Source of the DNA: Algoriphagus sp. Y33
GTDB lineage: Bacteria; Bacteroidota; Bacteroidia; Cytophagales; Cyclobacteriaceae
NCBI RefSeq assembly: GCF_014838715.1
Contig: NZ_CP061947.1
Span: 6,252,001-6,316,000, forward strand
Length of the DNA: 64,000 nt
Reading direction: 5' to 3'
Position 1 is the stretch's first letter. Each line of letters starts with the position of its first letter. Of the stretch, positions 16,411 to 26,117 are shown in pieces. Made by a program: the position numbers and the translations under genes. The notes below the pieces were generated by a model. The model searched no databases. It saw nothing but the letters and a program-made list of their open reading frames with translations, and was not told the origin of the DNA.

Positions 16411-17976
16411 ATGGGAGACATGCTATATATTGTCCTCGCAGCCCTAGTTGGGACTGGTGCAGGAGCGGCTATTGCCGGCGCATTAATAAAAAATAAAAAT
16501 TCTAAACTGGAAGAAGAAACCCGGGAGCGGGTGAAATCCATGCTTCGCGAAGCGGAAATCAATGCGGAGGCTATCAAGAAAGACCGCATTCTGGAAGCAA
16601 AGGAAAAGTATCTCAAACTGAAATCCGAGTTTGATGAGGAGATGAGCAATAAGAAGAATATTATCCTCACCAATGAGAATAAAGTCAAGCAAAGAGAACA
16701 GCAAGTCTCCAAAGAACTGGAGCAGGTGAAAAGAAAAGAAGCTGAACTGGATAGCAAGTCAGAGAACTTAAACGCTCAATTACATTCTGTAAAAGTCAAA
16801 AAAGAGGAACTTGACAGGGTGACTAACCAAAGAATTGCAGACTTGGAAAAAGTCGCAAACCTTACCCGTGAAGAAGCGCGTGAGCAATTGGTGACTATGC
16901 TTACCGAAGAAGCCCAATCCAGGGCATCTTCCCAGATAAAGGATATTCTTGACGAAGCCAAACTTACTGCTACCAAGCAGGCCAAAAAGATCGTGTTGGA
17001 TACGATCCAGCGTACCGCCACTGAGCATGCGGTAGAAAACTGCGTGTCTGTATTCAACATCGAAAGCGATGATATCAAAGGCAAAATCATCGGTAGAGAA
17101 GGCCGAAACATCCGTGCGCTGGAAGCTGCTACGGGAGTGGAGATCGTGGTGGATGATACCCCTGAGGCAATCATCATTTCCGGTTTTGATCCGGTGAGAA
17201 GGGAAGTGGCTAGACTATCACTTCACAGACTGGTGCAGGATGGACGTATCCACCCGGCTAGGATAGAAGAAGTAGTCGCCAAGACCGAGAAAAACATAGA
17301 AGAAGAAATCGTCGAAATCGGCGAGAGAACCTGTATAGATCTCGGTATCCATGGACTTCATCCTGAACTGATAAGAATGGTAGGACGTATGCGTTATAGA
17401 TCTTCTTACGGTCAAAACCTTCTTCAGCACTCCAGAGAAGTGGCTAAGCTTTGCGCTACGATGGCTGCTGAGATGGGATTAAACGCAAAGATGGCCAAGC
17501 GTGCGGGCTTATTGCACGATATAGGAAAAGTATGGCATGAAGAACAGGAACTTCCCCACGCTGTATTGGGGATGGAGTTGGCTAAGCGATACAAGGAGCA
17601 TCCGGAAATATGTAATGCCATCGGTGCCCACCATGATGAAATCGAAATGACTTCCATGATCTCCCCGATCGTACAGGCTTCAGATGCGATTTCGGGAGCA
17701 AGACCGGGGGCAAGACGTGAAGTGATGGATAGCTATATCAAGCGACTCAAAGACCTTGAGGAGCTTGCTTTGGGCTTTGATGGAGTGAATAAATGCTTTG
17801 CCATGCAGGCGGGACGTGAACTTCGGGTATTAGTGGATGCGGATAACGTGGATGATTCTACTGCGGGTAAGCTCTCTTTTGATATCTCCCAGAAAATAGA
17901 GAAGGAAATGCAGTATCCCGGTCAGATCAAAATCACGGTAATCCGTGAAATGAGAGCGGTGAATTACGCAAGATAA
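16411..17976 (+). CDS. rny: Ribonuclease Y
   Basis: The 521-residue protein has the RNase Y layout: an N-terminal membrane helix (about residues 4-24), a long coiled coil to about residue 190, a KH domain ([15 protein letters not shown]), and an HD domain with [11 protein letters not shown] carrying the catalytic His-Asp pair. It starts mRNA decay by endonucleolytic cleavage at the membrane. The length is typical. It is followed by a hairpin terminator at 18106-18143. Confidence 0.97.
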   Translation: MGDMLYIVLAALVGTGAGAAIAGALIKNKNSKLEEETRERVKSMLREAEINAEAIKKDRILEAKEKYLKLKSEFDEEMSNKKNIILTNENKVKQREQQVSKELEQVKRKEAELDSKSENLNAQLHSVKVKKEELDRVTNQRIADLEKVANLTREEAREQLVTMLTEEAQSRASSQIKDILDEAKLTATKQAKKIVLDTIQRTATEHAVENCVSVFNIESDDIKGKIIGREGRNIRALEAATGVEIVVDDTPEAIIISGFDPVRREVARLSLHRLVQDGRIHPARIEEVVAKTEKNIEEEIVEIGERTCIDLGIHGLHPELIRMVGRMRYRSSYGQNLLQHSREVAKLCATMAAEMGLNAKMAKRAGLLHDIGKVWHEEQELPHAVLGMELAKRYKEHPEICNAIGAHHDEIEMTSMISPIVQASDAISGARPGARREVMDSYIKRLKDLEELALGFDGVNKCFAMQAGRELRVLVDADNVDDSTAGKLSFDISQKIEKEMQYPGQIKITVIREMRAVNYAR

Positions 17977-18105
17977 ATAGAGACTGGAAGACAGCAGGCG
18001 GAAGACCGAAGTAGCCTTTAAGCTATTGTTATTTGAACACTATGATGCTTTTGCTTTGCTGGAAGAAAAGTGGGTGTCCATAAAATAATAACTTGATCAA
18101 TAGTG

Positions 18106-18143
18106 AAATGGCAGATATCTTCGGGTTTCTGCCATTTTTATTT
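18106..18143 (+). terminator. rny terminator
   Basis: AAATGGCAGA (18106-18115) pairs with TCTGCCATTT (18128-18137), followed by T-rich sequence. Because the hairpin lies inside the apparent N-terminal extension of the next gene, it argues that the next gene starts after it. Confidence 0.75.
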
Positions 18144-18150
18144 TAAGCTT

Positions 18151-18918
18151 ATGATGCCTTTATACAGGATGAACAGTCTTGCAAGTTTGATCATGGAACT
18201 TCGGATATTGTTTGGGAGAATTCGCTTAACAAAGCTGGAGGTTCAGATTCTTGAGCAACAATTCCCGTATTATGGCAGACTATCAGAAAAGCATAAAAGG
18301 GAATTCAGAGAAAAACTCCAAGTAATCCTCACTGTAAAATCATTCATTGGCAGGGCAGGTGTTAGGGTGGTGACTCAGGAGATGAAAATACTTATAGGAG
18401 CTACGATTGTAATGGTGACTTTTGGTTGGAGGAATTTGCGACTTTCCCATTTCAGCAAAATTCTAATCTATCCCGATACCTACTACAGTAATATTTCAAA
18501 GCAATATCATAGGGGTGAAGTAAATCCAAGACATGGCTTGATAGTGTTGTCATGGAATTGTTTTTTAGATGGAATGGAAAACGAGAAGGATGGAGTGAAT
18601 CTAGGTATACATGAGGTAGCCCATGCGCTGAAACTGGAGAACCAGATTCACTACAACGATGAATTTGAATTTTTCAATCCTGAAGCTTTCCGTTCTTTTC
18701 AGAACGCTGCTAAAGAGGAAGTAATAAGAATTAATGCTGGGGACATTACCGTATTTAGGTCAAATGGAGGAATAAATGAGGATGAGTTTTTTGCGGTAGC
18801 TTTGGAGACATTCTTTGAAAAGCCTCATGAGTTTTTTGGATACAATCCCGAGCTTTACGGTTCTTTGGTTCGGCTGATGCAGCAGGATCCTAGGGTTTGG
18901 GTTAAAGGAATATCTTAA
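18151..18918 (+). CDS. MtfA-like zinc peptidase (M90 family)
   Basis: The protein has the gluzincin motif HEVAHAL (HExxH) and a downstream Glu in NEDEFFAVALETFFEKP, which supplies the third zinc ligand, as in MtfA/DgcA-type M90 peptidases. In E. coli MtfA binds the Mlc regulator; the target here is unknown. A hydrophobic segment (ILIGATIVMVTFG) precedes the motif, as in MtfA. The open frame begins at a GTG at 18103, but that region forms the rny terminator, so the ATG at 18151 is preferred; Met codons at 18154 and 18172 are also possible. Confidence 0.8.
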   Translation: MMPLYRMNSLASLIMELRILFGRIRLTKLEVQILEQQFPYYGRLSEKHKREFREKLQVILTVKSFIGRAGVRVVTQEMKILIGATIVMVTFGWRNLRLSHFSKILIYPDTYYSNISKQYHRGEVNPRHGLIVLSWNCFLDGMENEKDGVNLGIHEVAHALKLENQIHYNDEFEFFNPEAFRSFQNAAKEEVIRINAGDITVFRSNGGINEDEFFAVALETFFEKPHEFFGYNPELYGSLVRLMQQDPRVWVKGIS

Positions 18919-19026
18919 ACTTTTTGACAGAGGACACCGAATAGGTGGTTTATACCCTGCTTTAATTAAGCTGAATCAATCTGTTTTTAACAAAAAAATG
19001 TACTTTGGCGATTTGAACGTTTTATT

Positions 19027-20178
19027 ATGAATCGATATATGAGAGTGTCGCTTACTTATCTAGGGGTTGTCTTACTAGCTTTGGTTGGATTAGTATCCTG
19101 TACCACCAAGGAGAAGCAGAAAGAGGGGGCATCTACGGTTTCGGACAAAGAAACTTATTCAAATCCTCTGGATGTAGCATTTGGTGATCCATTTATATTG
19201 AACGATGGAGAAGGAATGTACTACATGTACGGAACAGGTGGAGGAGCAAAGGATGGCTTTGCGGCTTATTCCTCAGCTAATCTGGTTGATTGGGAATTTG
19301 AAGGTCAGGTCTATCAGGGCAACACGGAAGAAAGCTGGGCAAGCAAATTCTTCTGGGCTCCGGAAGTCTATAAAATTGAGGGAAAATACTACATGTTTTT
19401 CAGTGCCCAGTGGAAAGTCAATCCAACAAACGAAGAGGAGAATTTCATGATTGGCGTGGCAGAATCGGATAGTCCAATGGGACCTTTTACAGAGATGTAC
19501 GACAAGCCTATTTTTGACCCTGGCTATCCGGTTATTGATGCAAATGTCTATTGGGAAGATGGTAAATATTACCTCTATTATTCTAGAGCATGCTACAAGC
19601 ATCCTGTAGAAAGCGAAGTGGCAGACTGGGCAAGAGAAAAAGACTGGTATGATGAGATAGAAGAGAGCTGGGTATATGGTGTGGAACTGAAACCTGATTT
19701 CTCTGGAGTAATCGGAGAGCCTGTACTTTGCCTTCGTCCTCCAGTGAAAATGGATGATGAACAAGCCGAATGGGAAAGCAGATCTGTAACTAAGCAGGAG
19801 ATAAATAGACGGTGGACGGAGGGTTCTGTGATCTTCAAACATGAAGAAACCTATTACATGATGTATTCTGGCAACTATTATGCTGGTGAAAATTATGCTG
19901 TTGGATATGCCACCTCTAAAAGCCCGTTAGGTCCATTTACCAAAGCGGCGAATAATCCTGTTTTGGAACTCAACACACACAAAGGCGGGGAGGTGACTGG
20001 AACGGGACACAATAATATCGTCTTTATGGACAATGGAGAGATGTATTGCGTATACCATGGTCGTACCAAAGAATCTGGGCAGGAGCGCGTAGTGTTTCTG
20101 GATAAAATGGAAATCAAACCTGACGGCACTTTGATAGTCCATGGGCCGACTACCACGCCACAGGATATGCCATTATAA
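19027..20178 (+). CDS. GH43-like glycoside hydrolase, lipoprotein
   Basis: The 383-residue protein has a lipobox (LVGLVSC, Cys25), so it should be membrane-anchored. Five-bladed propeller motifs of GH43 follow: FGDPFIL with the general-base Asp54, FFWAPEVY, VIDANVYWEDGKYYLYYS with the pKa-modulating Asp, and RRWTEGSVIF with the general-acid Glu. GH43 enzymes remove arabinose, xylose or galactose side chains. In this pectin locus an arabinan- or galactan-directed role on side chains is likely. It is the left-most locus gene and converges on uxaB. Confidence 0.85.
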   Translation: MNRYMRVSLTYLGVVLLALVGLVSCTTKEKQKEGASTVSDKETYSNPLDVAFGDPFILNDGEGMYYMYGTGGGAKDGFAAYSSANLVDWEFEGQVYQGNTEESWASKFFWAPEVYKIEGKYYMFFSAQWKVNPTNEEENFMIGVAESDSPMGPFTEMYDKPIFDPGYPVIDANVYWEDGKYYLYYSRACYKHPVESEVADWAREKDWYDEIEESWVYGVELKPDFSGVIGEPVLCLRPPVKMDDEQAEWESRSVTKQEINRRWTEGSVIFKHEETYYMMYSGNYYAGENYAVGYATSKSPLGPFTKAANNPVLELNTHKGGEVTGTGHNNIVFMDNGEMYCVYHGRTKESGQERVVFLDKMEIKPDGTLIVHGPTTTPQDMPL

Positions 20179-20201
20179 GGGTTTCCACTAAAAAGAAAAG
20201 G

Positions 20202-21605
20202 CTATCCTTGAAGAAGTTGATCTACTGCTTCTGATACAGATTCTACCAGTCCATCGTATCTTCTCAAATCCTCTCCCCAATATGCTCTTTCGCTCAATAG
20301 TTTGGTCACCGTCGCTTCGGTAGAACCAAGTCCCCAACCTGCTTTGAATTCGGACATCAGCTCGGGACTGTCATTGATAGGAGTTTCCATTCCTTTGTAA
20401 CTCCCTTTGTAAAAGACTAAAAGTGCTGCAAAAGAAAGAATTAATTTCTCCGGCCATTCTTTCTTCAACTCATGGTAGGCTAGGAGGGAAGGAAGCACAC
20501 GCACTTTGAATTTGGAGATGCTGTTTAAAGCGATCGACTTAAGCTCGTGCACGATGAACGGATTGGCAAACCGCTCTAATACAGCATGGGCAAACTGCTC
20601 CAATTCTTCCCGGGGCATATCGAGCGTAGGAATTATCTCGTCGTAAATAGCTTCGTTCAGGAAAGTACCGATTTCAGGGTTTTCCACAGCCTCTCTTACC
20701 GTTCTCAAACCTTTGAGGTACGCATAAGGTACCATTGCCGTATGACCTCCGTTTAAGATTCTTACTTTTTGGGTACGGAAGGGAGCAAGGTTGTCCACAA
20801 ACTTGACATTTAGGCCGGTTTTGTCCAAAGGAAATTCCTCTTGTATCGTGCCAGCTCCTTCAATTGCCCAAAAATGGTAAGGCTCTACCATGACAGCCAT
20901 ATCATCCTTGTACCCGATTTTCTCCTGTAGTTCTTCAATAGACCCTTTAGGGAATCCGGGAACAATTCTATCCACCAGCGTATTGCAGAAGATGTTTTTC
21001 CAGTCAATCCATTCGGAAAAATCCATTGGCAATTTCCAAAAGGAAATGTATTTCTGGATACATTCTTTCAGTGCTTCTCCATTGCCTTCTATCAATTCAC
21101 AGGGAAGGAATACCAGTCCTTTTGAGTCATCTCCGTTGAAGGTTTTGAACCGATGGTAAAGTAAGGCAGTGAGTTTGCCTGGGAATGTTTTGGAAATACG
21201 GTCTATAGAAGAATCTGTAGGGTCGAAGACAATTCCTGCTTCCGTGGTATTGGAAACCACAAAACGCAAATCCGGGTTTTCTCCCAGTTTCAGGTATTCA
21301 TTGTATTCCTCGAAAATATTGGTGATGCCTGCTATGCAGGTGACCAGTGTAGATTCCTGAACCAACTTCCCCTTTTTCAAGCCCTGCTCGATCACATGAA
21401 AAAGACAATCTTGATCTTTCATGGGATTGTTTGCGGATTTACTATGTACTTGGACGATATGAATAGCTCCGTCAAATACATTGGCTTGGTTTGACTTCTC
21501 AACCATCCAATCTGTAAATCCCCGAAGGAAATTTCCATTGCCAAACTGAAGGATTCTTACTGGACGTTGAGAAGGGGGGAAGGTGGATCGGGAAAGAAGT
21601 TGCAT
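20202..21605 (-). CDS. uxaB: Tagaturonate reductase (altronate oxidoreductase)
   Basis: The 467-residue protein belongs to the polyol-specific long-chain dehydrogenases. It has an N-terminal NAD-binding strand (ILQFGNGNFLRGF) and the family's catalytic KVRILNGGHTA, with Lys, Asn and His. UxaB reduces D-tagaturonate to D-altronate with NADH in the galacturonate isomerase pathway. The product is the substrate of UxaA at 41977-43623, about 20 kb away in the same locus. UxaC, which supplies tagaturonate, is not seen. The gene follows lacI by 23 bases on the same strand. Confidence 0.92.
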   Translation of the reverse strand: MQLLSRSTFPPSQRPVRILQFGNGNFLRGFTDWMVEKSNQANVFDGAIHIVQVHSKSANNPMKDQDCLFHVIEQGLKKGKLVQESTLVTCIAGITNIFEEYNEYLKLGENPDLRFVVSNTTEAGIVFDPTDSSIDRISKTFPGKLTALLYHRFKTFNGDDSKGLVFLPCELIEGNGEALKECIQKYISFWKLPMDFSEWIDWKNIFCNTLVDRIVPGFPKGSIEELQEKIGYKDDMAVMVEPYHFWAIEGAGTIQEEFPLDKTGLNVKFVDNLAPFRTQKVRILNGGHTAMVPYAYLKGLRTVREAVENPEIGTFLNEAIYDEIIPTLDMPREELEQFAHAVLERFANPFIVHELKSIALNSISKFKVRVLPSLLAYHELKKEWPEKLILSFAALLVFYKGSYKGMETPINDSPELMSEFKAGWGLGSTEATVTKLLSERAYWGEDLRRYDGLVESVSEAVDQLLQG

Positions 21606-21628
21606 TGAGGTAAAGAGGCTTAAAAGGG

Positions 21629-22663
21629 TTAGATTTTCTTTTGGTTGATCGATGAATTGCGGATGATCAACTCCGGTTTAAGGATGGTCTTTTTTGGGAT
21701 GTTATTTGTTTGATCTTTTTGACTAAGGATTTCAAAAAAGGTCTCGGCGGTAATTTTGCCCATTGGAATACTTTTTTGATTGACTGTAGTAAGTGTGGGT
21801 TCTGTGAAAGAAGTGAATGGCTCATCTCCAAAACCCACCAGTTTTACATCCTGGGGAAGTGTGTATCCATTTTCTTTCAAAACCTGCATTGCACCCATAA
21901 TAGAGTAGTCTGAGGCCGAAAAAACAGCATCAAATGGAATTTTTTCATCAATCAACTCTTGCATGGATGCTCTTCCGTCTTCCAGTTGCATCTTGCTGAA
22001 GCGGATCAGTTTGGGGTCTATAGCCATTCCGTGCTTCAGCAAAGCATCTTCATAGCCTCTTTTTCGTTCTTTGTAAATATTGATGTTTTGGGAACTTGAA
22101 AAATGCACGATTCGCCTACAGCCTTCATTGATCAGATGCTCTGTGGCCTCAAATGCTCCATAATAATCGTCAATCACAACTTGGCTTACGTCCAAGTCAT
22201 TGGTTACTCTGTCGAAAAGTACCAGAGGGATTCCTTTTTTAAGGATTTTCTTAAAATGGTCCACATTCTCCGTGGCCTTGCCTACCGATGCTATTACCCC
22301 ATCTACTTGCGCATTAAGCAAGGCTTCAACAGTCTGCACTTCCTTTTCATAGTCATCGTAGGATTGTGTGATCACCACTTTGTAATTCAGGGAATTGGCT
22401 ATTTCTTCTATCCCACGGATTACGGAGGAGAAGAAATTTCTGTTGGCAGTGGGGACTACCACTCCGATCAGTCTGCTTCTCCCGCTTCTCAGCGCAGATG
22501 CGATATTGTTCGGTTGATAATTAAGTTCTTTGGCGGCTTTTAAAACTTTTTTCTTTGTGGCATCTGAGATCCTAGGATTGTTATTTAGTGCCCTAGAGAC
22601 AGTAGAAGCAGTTACTTGAAGCTTTTCAGCGATGTCATGAATGGTGGCTTTCCCGTTTCTCAT
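21629..22663 (-). CDS. LacI family transcriptional regulator of the pectin locus
   Basis: The 344-residue regulator has the LacI helix-turn-helix (TIHDIAEKLQVTASTVSRAL), the hinge helix (NNIASALRSGRSRLIGV) and a periplasmic-binding-like effector domain. Its place between uxaB and kduD makes it the likely local regulator, with a uronate or deoxy-ketouronate inducer. Four copies of a LacI-type palindrome with central ATCGAT occur in the locus, at 24436, 24612, 26218 and 43641, and are probably its operators. No copy was found upstream of lacI itself. Confidence 0.92.
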   Translation of the reverse strand: MRNGKATIHDIAEKLQVTASTVSRALNNNPRISDATKKKVLKAAKELNYQPNNIASALRSGRSRLIGVVVPTANRNFFSSVIRGIEEIANSLNYKVVITQSYDDYEKEVQTVEALLNAQVDGVIASVGKATENVDHFKKILKKGIPLVLFDRVTNDLDVSQVVIDDYYGAFEATEHLINEGCRRIVHFSSSQNINIYKERKRGYEDALLKHGMAIDPKLIRFSKMQLEDGRASMQELIDEKIPFDAVFSASDYSIMGAMQVLKENGYTLPQDVKLVGFGDEPFTSFTEPTLTTVNQKSIPMGKITAETFFEILSQKDQTNNIPKKTILKPELIIRNSSINQKKI

Positions 22664-22711
22664 TGCCTTGTTTAATATTAAGGAAAAATGGTTTTGGAAG
22701 TTCTAAGATAA

Positions 22712-23497
22712 TTATTCACCGGCTGGTTTGCCTATGGTAGCAAGAATTCCTCCGTCTACATAGATAATTTGACCGTTGATGAAGTCGCTGGCTTGGCTGG
22801 ACAGAAATACAACTGTTCCTCCCAGATCATTGGGGTCACCCCATCGACCTGCGGGAGTCCGTCCCACGATAAAATCATTGAACGGATGTCCGTCCACCCG
22901 GATGGGAGCAGTTTGTTCAGTAGCAAAATAGCCTGGGCCAATGCCGTTGACTTGGATGTTGTATTTTGCCCATTCGGTAGCTAGATTGCGGGTGAGCATC
23001 TTCAAACCGCCTTTTGCGGCCGCATAAGCGCTTACCGTATTGCGTCCAAGTTCGCTCATCATAGAACAGATGTTGATGATTTTTCCTTTTCCGTTTTTCA
23101 CCATGGTTTTGGCGACTCGCTGAGAGACGATAAATGGCGATACAAGATCTATATCAATTACTTTCCGAAAGTCTTCAGGATCCATTTCCAATGCTGGTAT
23201 GCGCTGGATCATCCCCGCATTGTTTACCAAGATATCTATATCCCCTATTTCCTCTTCTATTTTGGTGATGGCAGCATCTACTGCCTTTACATCACTGACG
23301 TCAAACAGATAAGGGCGCGCTATAATTTCTTCAGAAGCATATTCTTCAATTGCGCCCTCCATTTTAGCAGGTGTATGACCATTGACAACCAAAGTAGCTC
23401 CTTGATGAGCCAGCGCTTTTGCCATGGCCATGCCCAGACCGTGAGTTGCTCCTGTGACAAGAGCAATTTTACCTTTTAGTTCGAAATTCGGTTTCAT
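22712..23497 (-). CDS. kduD: SDR dehydrogenase, KduD-like
   Basis: The 261-residue short-chain dehydrogenase has the NAD(P)-binding TGATHGLG (about 15-22), NNAG, and the catalytic Tyr-Lys in SAYAAAKGG. Close families are KduD (2-dehydro-3-deoxy-D-gluconate 5-dehydrogenase) and gluconate 5-dehydrogenase. The KduI gene immediately upstream on the same strand favours KduD, which converts the KduI product to 2-keto-3-deoxygluconate. Its start is preceded by leader element R3, which separates it from kduI. Confidence 0.85.
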   Translation of the reverse strand: MKPNFELKGKIALVTGATHGLGMAMAKALAHQGATLVVNGHTPAKMEGAIEEYASEEIIARPYLFDVSDVKAVDAAITKIEEEIGDIDILVNNAGMIQRIPALEMDPEDFRKVIDIDLVSPFIVSQRVAKTMVKNGKGKIINICSMMSELGRNTVSAYAAAKGGLKMLTRNLATEWAKYNIQVNGIGPGYFATEQTAPIRVDGHPFNDFIVGRTPAGRWGDPNDLGGTVVFLSSQASDFINGQIIYVDGGILATIGKPAGE

Positions 23498-23590
23498 GTG
23501 TTTATAATTTGTTATTCAACGGCCACATGGAATCTCGCATGCATTGTAATCATTCCAGTGTGTGACTTTTTAGTCATGCTCGATTTCATA
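23498..23590 (-). repeat. Leader element R3, directly before kduD
   Basis: In the coding direction the element reads ATGAAATCGAGCATGAC, a 14-base hairpin TGACTAAAAAGTCA (23563-23576), CACACTGGAATGATTACAAT, CATGCGAGATTCCATG, and ends AATTATAAACAC before the kduD ATG. A frame at 23512-23589 encodes 25 residues, from MKSSMTKKSHTGMI to HARFHVAVE, and stops 14 bases before the kduD start. It is closely similar along its whole length to R4 at 55 kb. Confidence 0.8.
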
Positions 23591-24430
23591 TTACTTTAAT
23601 TCGTAAGGTTTTACCATATCCATGTCCCCGTAGTCCATGTTCTCTCCGGCCATCCCCCATATAAAAGTGTAGTTGGAGGTCCCTGCTCCGCTATGGATAG
23701 ACCAGACCGGAGAGATGACTGCTTGATGATTTTTCATCCATATATGCCTCGTTTCATCAGGAGTGCCCATGAAGTGTGAAACTACATTTTCTTCTTTGAG
23801 ATCAAAGTAGAAGTAGGCTTCCATCCTTCTGTCATGCACGTGAGCAGGCATAGTGTTCCATACAGAGCCTGGTTTCAACTCGGTCATTCCCATTTGCAAT
23901 TGGCAGGTCTTTACCACGGAGTTGACCAAAAGCTTATAAATGGTCCGGTGATTGGAGTTTTCCAAGGAGCCAAGGGTGACTACTTCGGCATCGTCCTGTG
24001 TGATTTTCCGGGTAGGATAGGAGCAGTGTGCCGGGGCGGAATTGAAATAGAGTAAGGTCTTGCCTTCAGCGGCAGGATGGAATATCACCTGCTGAACTCC
24101 CTTTCCTATATATAGCGCCTCTTTGCGGCCAAGACTGATAGATTCTCCGTCCATCTCTATCCTGCATTTCTCACCTACGTTGATGATACCGATTTCCCGG
24201 CGTTCCAGAAAGTAGGGAGCCTTCAGCTGATCGACAGTTTCCAGATGCACCGGTTTGTCCACAGGGTGGATTCCGCCGACAATCAACCGGTCCTCCATGG
24301 TGTATGTACCGGTGATTTGATTTGGAACGAAAATGTTTTCGAGTAAAAACTTTTCCCGAATTTCTTTGGTGGGGTAGTTTTTGAAATCCTCAGGATGCGA
24401 GGAATACCGCATTTCAATAGTAGTACTCAT
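23591..24430 (-). CDS. kduI: 5-keto-4-deoxyuronate isomerase
   Basis: The 279-residue protein is a cupin of KduI length. The zinc ligands known for E. coli KduI are present: His197, His199 and Glu204 in MPAHVHDRRMEAYFYF and His246 in VWSIHSG. KduI isomerises 5-keto-4-deoxyuronate, formed from unsaturated galacturonate released by GH105 or lyases, to 2,5-diketo-3-deoxygluconate. The gene is divergent from the DUF4861-susCD operon. A LacI-type operator lies five bases upstream of its start codon. Confidence 0.96.
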   Translation of the reverse strand: MSTTIEMRYSSHPEDFKNYPTKEIREKFLLENIFVPNQITGTYTMEDRLIVGGIHPVDKPVHLETVDQLKAPYFLERREIGIINVGEKCRIEMDGESISLGRKEALYIGKGVQQVIFHPAAEGKTLLYFNSAPAHCSYPTRKITQDDAEVVTLGSLENSNHRTIYKLLVNSVVKTCQLQMGMTELKPGSVWNTMPAHVHDRRMEAYFYFDLKEENVVSHFMGTPDETRHIWMKNHQAVISPVWSIHSGAGTSNYTFIWGMAGENMDYGDMDMVKPYELK

Positions 24431-24435
24431 AAGGG

Positions 24436-24455
24436 GTATGTAATCGTTTGCGCAA
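24436..24455. promoter_or_regulatory. LacI-type operator at kduI
   Basis: GTATGTAATCGTTTGCGCAA aligns with the perfect palindrome at 43641. Its right half is 9/10 identical and its left half is weaker. It lies directly before the kduI start codon, where binding would block transcript elongation or the 5' leader. Confidence 0.65.
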
Positions 24456-24611
24456 TATAGTATTATTTTTGAATATCAAGCTGAGGTGTCCATATCGGTT
24501 TAACAACAAATTGCAAATTAGTATTTCGTAAAAGAGATGAATTTTGATCTAAAATCCATTAAATACAGAATAAATCCAGATAAAAATTTTTTCTTATTTA
24601 TTTTATTTTTA

Positions 24612-24631
24612 ATATGCAATCGATTGCTCAA
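24612..24631. promoter_or_regulatory. LacI-type operator before the DUF4861-susCD operon
   Basis: ATATGCAATCGATTGCTCAA lies 79 bases upstream of the DUF4861 ATG. It shares a 16-base identical core, TGCAATCGATTGCTCA, with the site inside susC at 26218. Confidence 0.75.
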
Positions 24632-24709
24632 TAAAGAATTGAGTGTCTTGATCTTGTGGTCAAGATACCAACTTTGTTATTGTCCAACTCATTGGAATTA
24701 AGTGTAATA

Positions 24710-25996
24710 ATGAGAATACAACCCAAAATACTAGAAAAGGCTAAACTGCAAATTCCCACATTATTGTCGGGATTGCTGGTAGTTGTTGCATTGAGTTGTG
24801 CACAGCAAAAAAGTAATAATACCTCAGATGATCTGCCCGAGATCTTTCGTTTTTCTGTAGAAAATCCTCTTTCAATTGATAGGACTAATGAGAAGATAGT
24901 AATTAGCCCGGAGGATTTAATGGACAAATCTCAGTGTTCTGAGGGATTGAATTACCGGGTATTTGTGGGAGAGGAAGAGATTCCTTCTCAGTGGAACACT
25001 AAGGGCAATGATAAAGGATTGATTTTTATTTTGCCTAAAATCGGTGCCAACCAAAGGCTGGATATTGAGCTGAGAAGCTCATCCGATTCATCAATTCCGA
25101 ATTACCCGAAACTTACCCAGGCGGAACTCTCCCATAAATTCGGGGGTGAATTTAAAGACAGAGAATACATAGGCGGGCATTTTGAAAATGTGGATTCACT
25201 TCATGTGCCGGCTGAGCATACTGACCATTCTTGGTTTATCCGTTATGAAGGCCCCGGCTGGGAGTCTGATCTAGTCGGCTACCGTTTTTACCTGGATTGG
25301 AGAAATGGCATTGATGTATTCGGCAAGAAAGTGACTACTCCCGTATTGCAGGATGTGGGTCAGGATGGTTTTGACTCTTATCATGAGCCGGCTGCCTGGG
25401 GAATGGACGTGCTGAAAGTAGGGAAGACGTTGGGGTTGGGAAGTATTGCGACATTCGAAGGGGGCAAAGCCCGAAGAGTAGATGTGACTGATAGCCTTTA
25501 TGCTGAGATTACCGGCAATGGGCCTGTCTATTCTTCCGTGTTTACGAAATATTCAGGTTGGGACTTGCCCGATGGCAAAACGGATATTCTGTCTGCTATT
25601 TCCATACATGCAGGAACCCGTCTGTCCAGAATGGATCTTAGTTCCACAGCCGATATCCCGAATTTTGCTACCGGATTGATCAAAGACAGCAAAGCGGAGC
25701 TGTTGAAAAGCGATACTGATTTAGCCTACAGCTATCTGGCGACGTATGGCTCCCAGAGTTTGGCCGGTGACAAGCTTGGAATCGCAATACTATATCCTAC
25801 CGACCGATTGACCCAAGTGACAGCCGATGAATTGTCACATGTATTGGTCTTTAATTCCGGGACGAGAAAGTTGAGTTATTACTTCTTGGCAGCTTGGGAA
25901 CAAGAAAAAGAGGGTATCCAAAATAAGGAAGAGTTTGAGATATATCTCAGAGATGAAATCAGAAAACTGTCCAGCCCTTTGATAATTCATAAATGA
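24710..25996 (+). CDS. DUF4861 lipoprotein of the pectin locus
   Basis: The protein matches DUF4861 in its central block (HTDHSWFIRYEGPGWESDLV, then DSYHEPAAWGMDVLKVG), a family that recurs in pectin loci of Bacteroidota. No biochemical role is firmly known to me. The ATG at 24710 is preferred to an upstream GTG at 24656 because it places a standard signal peptide and lipobox (VVALSC) correctly. The gene heads the operon with susC and susD. A surface or periplasmic role in binding or processing pectin fragments is inferred from context only. Confidence 0.8.
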   Translation: MRIQPKILEKAKLQIPTLLSGLLVVVALSCAQQKSNNTSDDLPEIFRFSVENPLSIDRTNEKIVISPEDLMDKSQCSEGLNYRVFVGEEEIPSQWNTKGNDKGLIFILPKIGANQRLDIELRSSSDSSIPNYPKLTQAELSHKFGGEFKDREYIGGHFENVDSLHVPAEHTDHSWFIRYEGPGWESDLVGYRFYLDWRNGIDVFGKKVTTPVLQDVGQDGFDSYHEPAAWGMDVLKVGKTLGLGSIATFEGGKARRVDVTDSLYAEITGNGPVYSSVFTKYSGWDLPDGKTDILSAISIHAGTRLSRMDLSSTADIPNFATGLIKDSKAELLKSDTDLAYSYLATYGSQSLAGDKLGIAILYPTDRLTQVTADELSHVLVFNSGTRKLSYYFLAAWEQEKEGIQNKEEFEIYLRDEIRKLSSPLIIHK

Positions 25997-26117
25997 ACTA
26001 AAGTAGTGTTATCGTCTTAGAGGAGCGATAAAGGTGTCAATTCAGATTGGCTGGTATTCTGGAAACAGATTAAGTAAGATGATTATAGTTTATAATACAT
26101 TAACCCAAAGTAAACCC

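Noticed and set aside
18103..18150. N-terminal extension of the MtfA-like peptidase from a GTG
   Set aside because: The stretch forms a 10-bp hairpin followed by T-rich sequence, which is the expected rny terminator.
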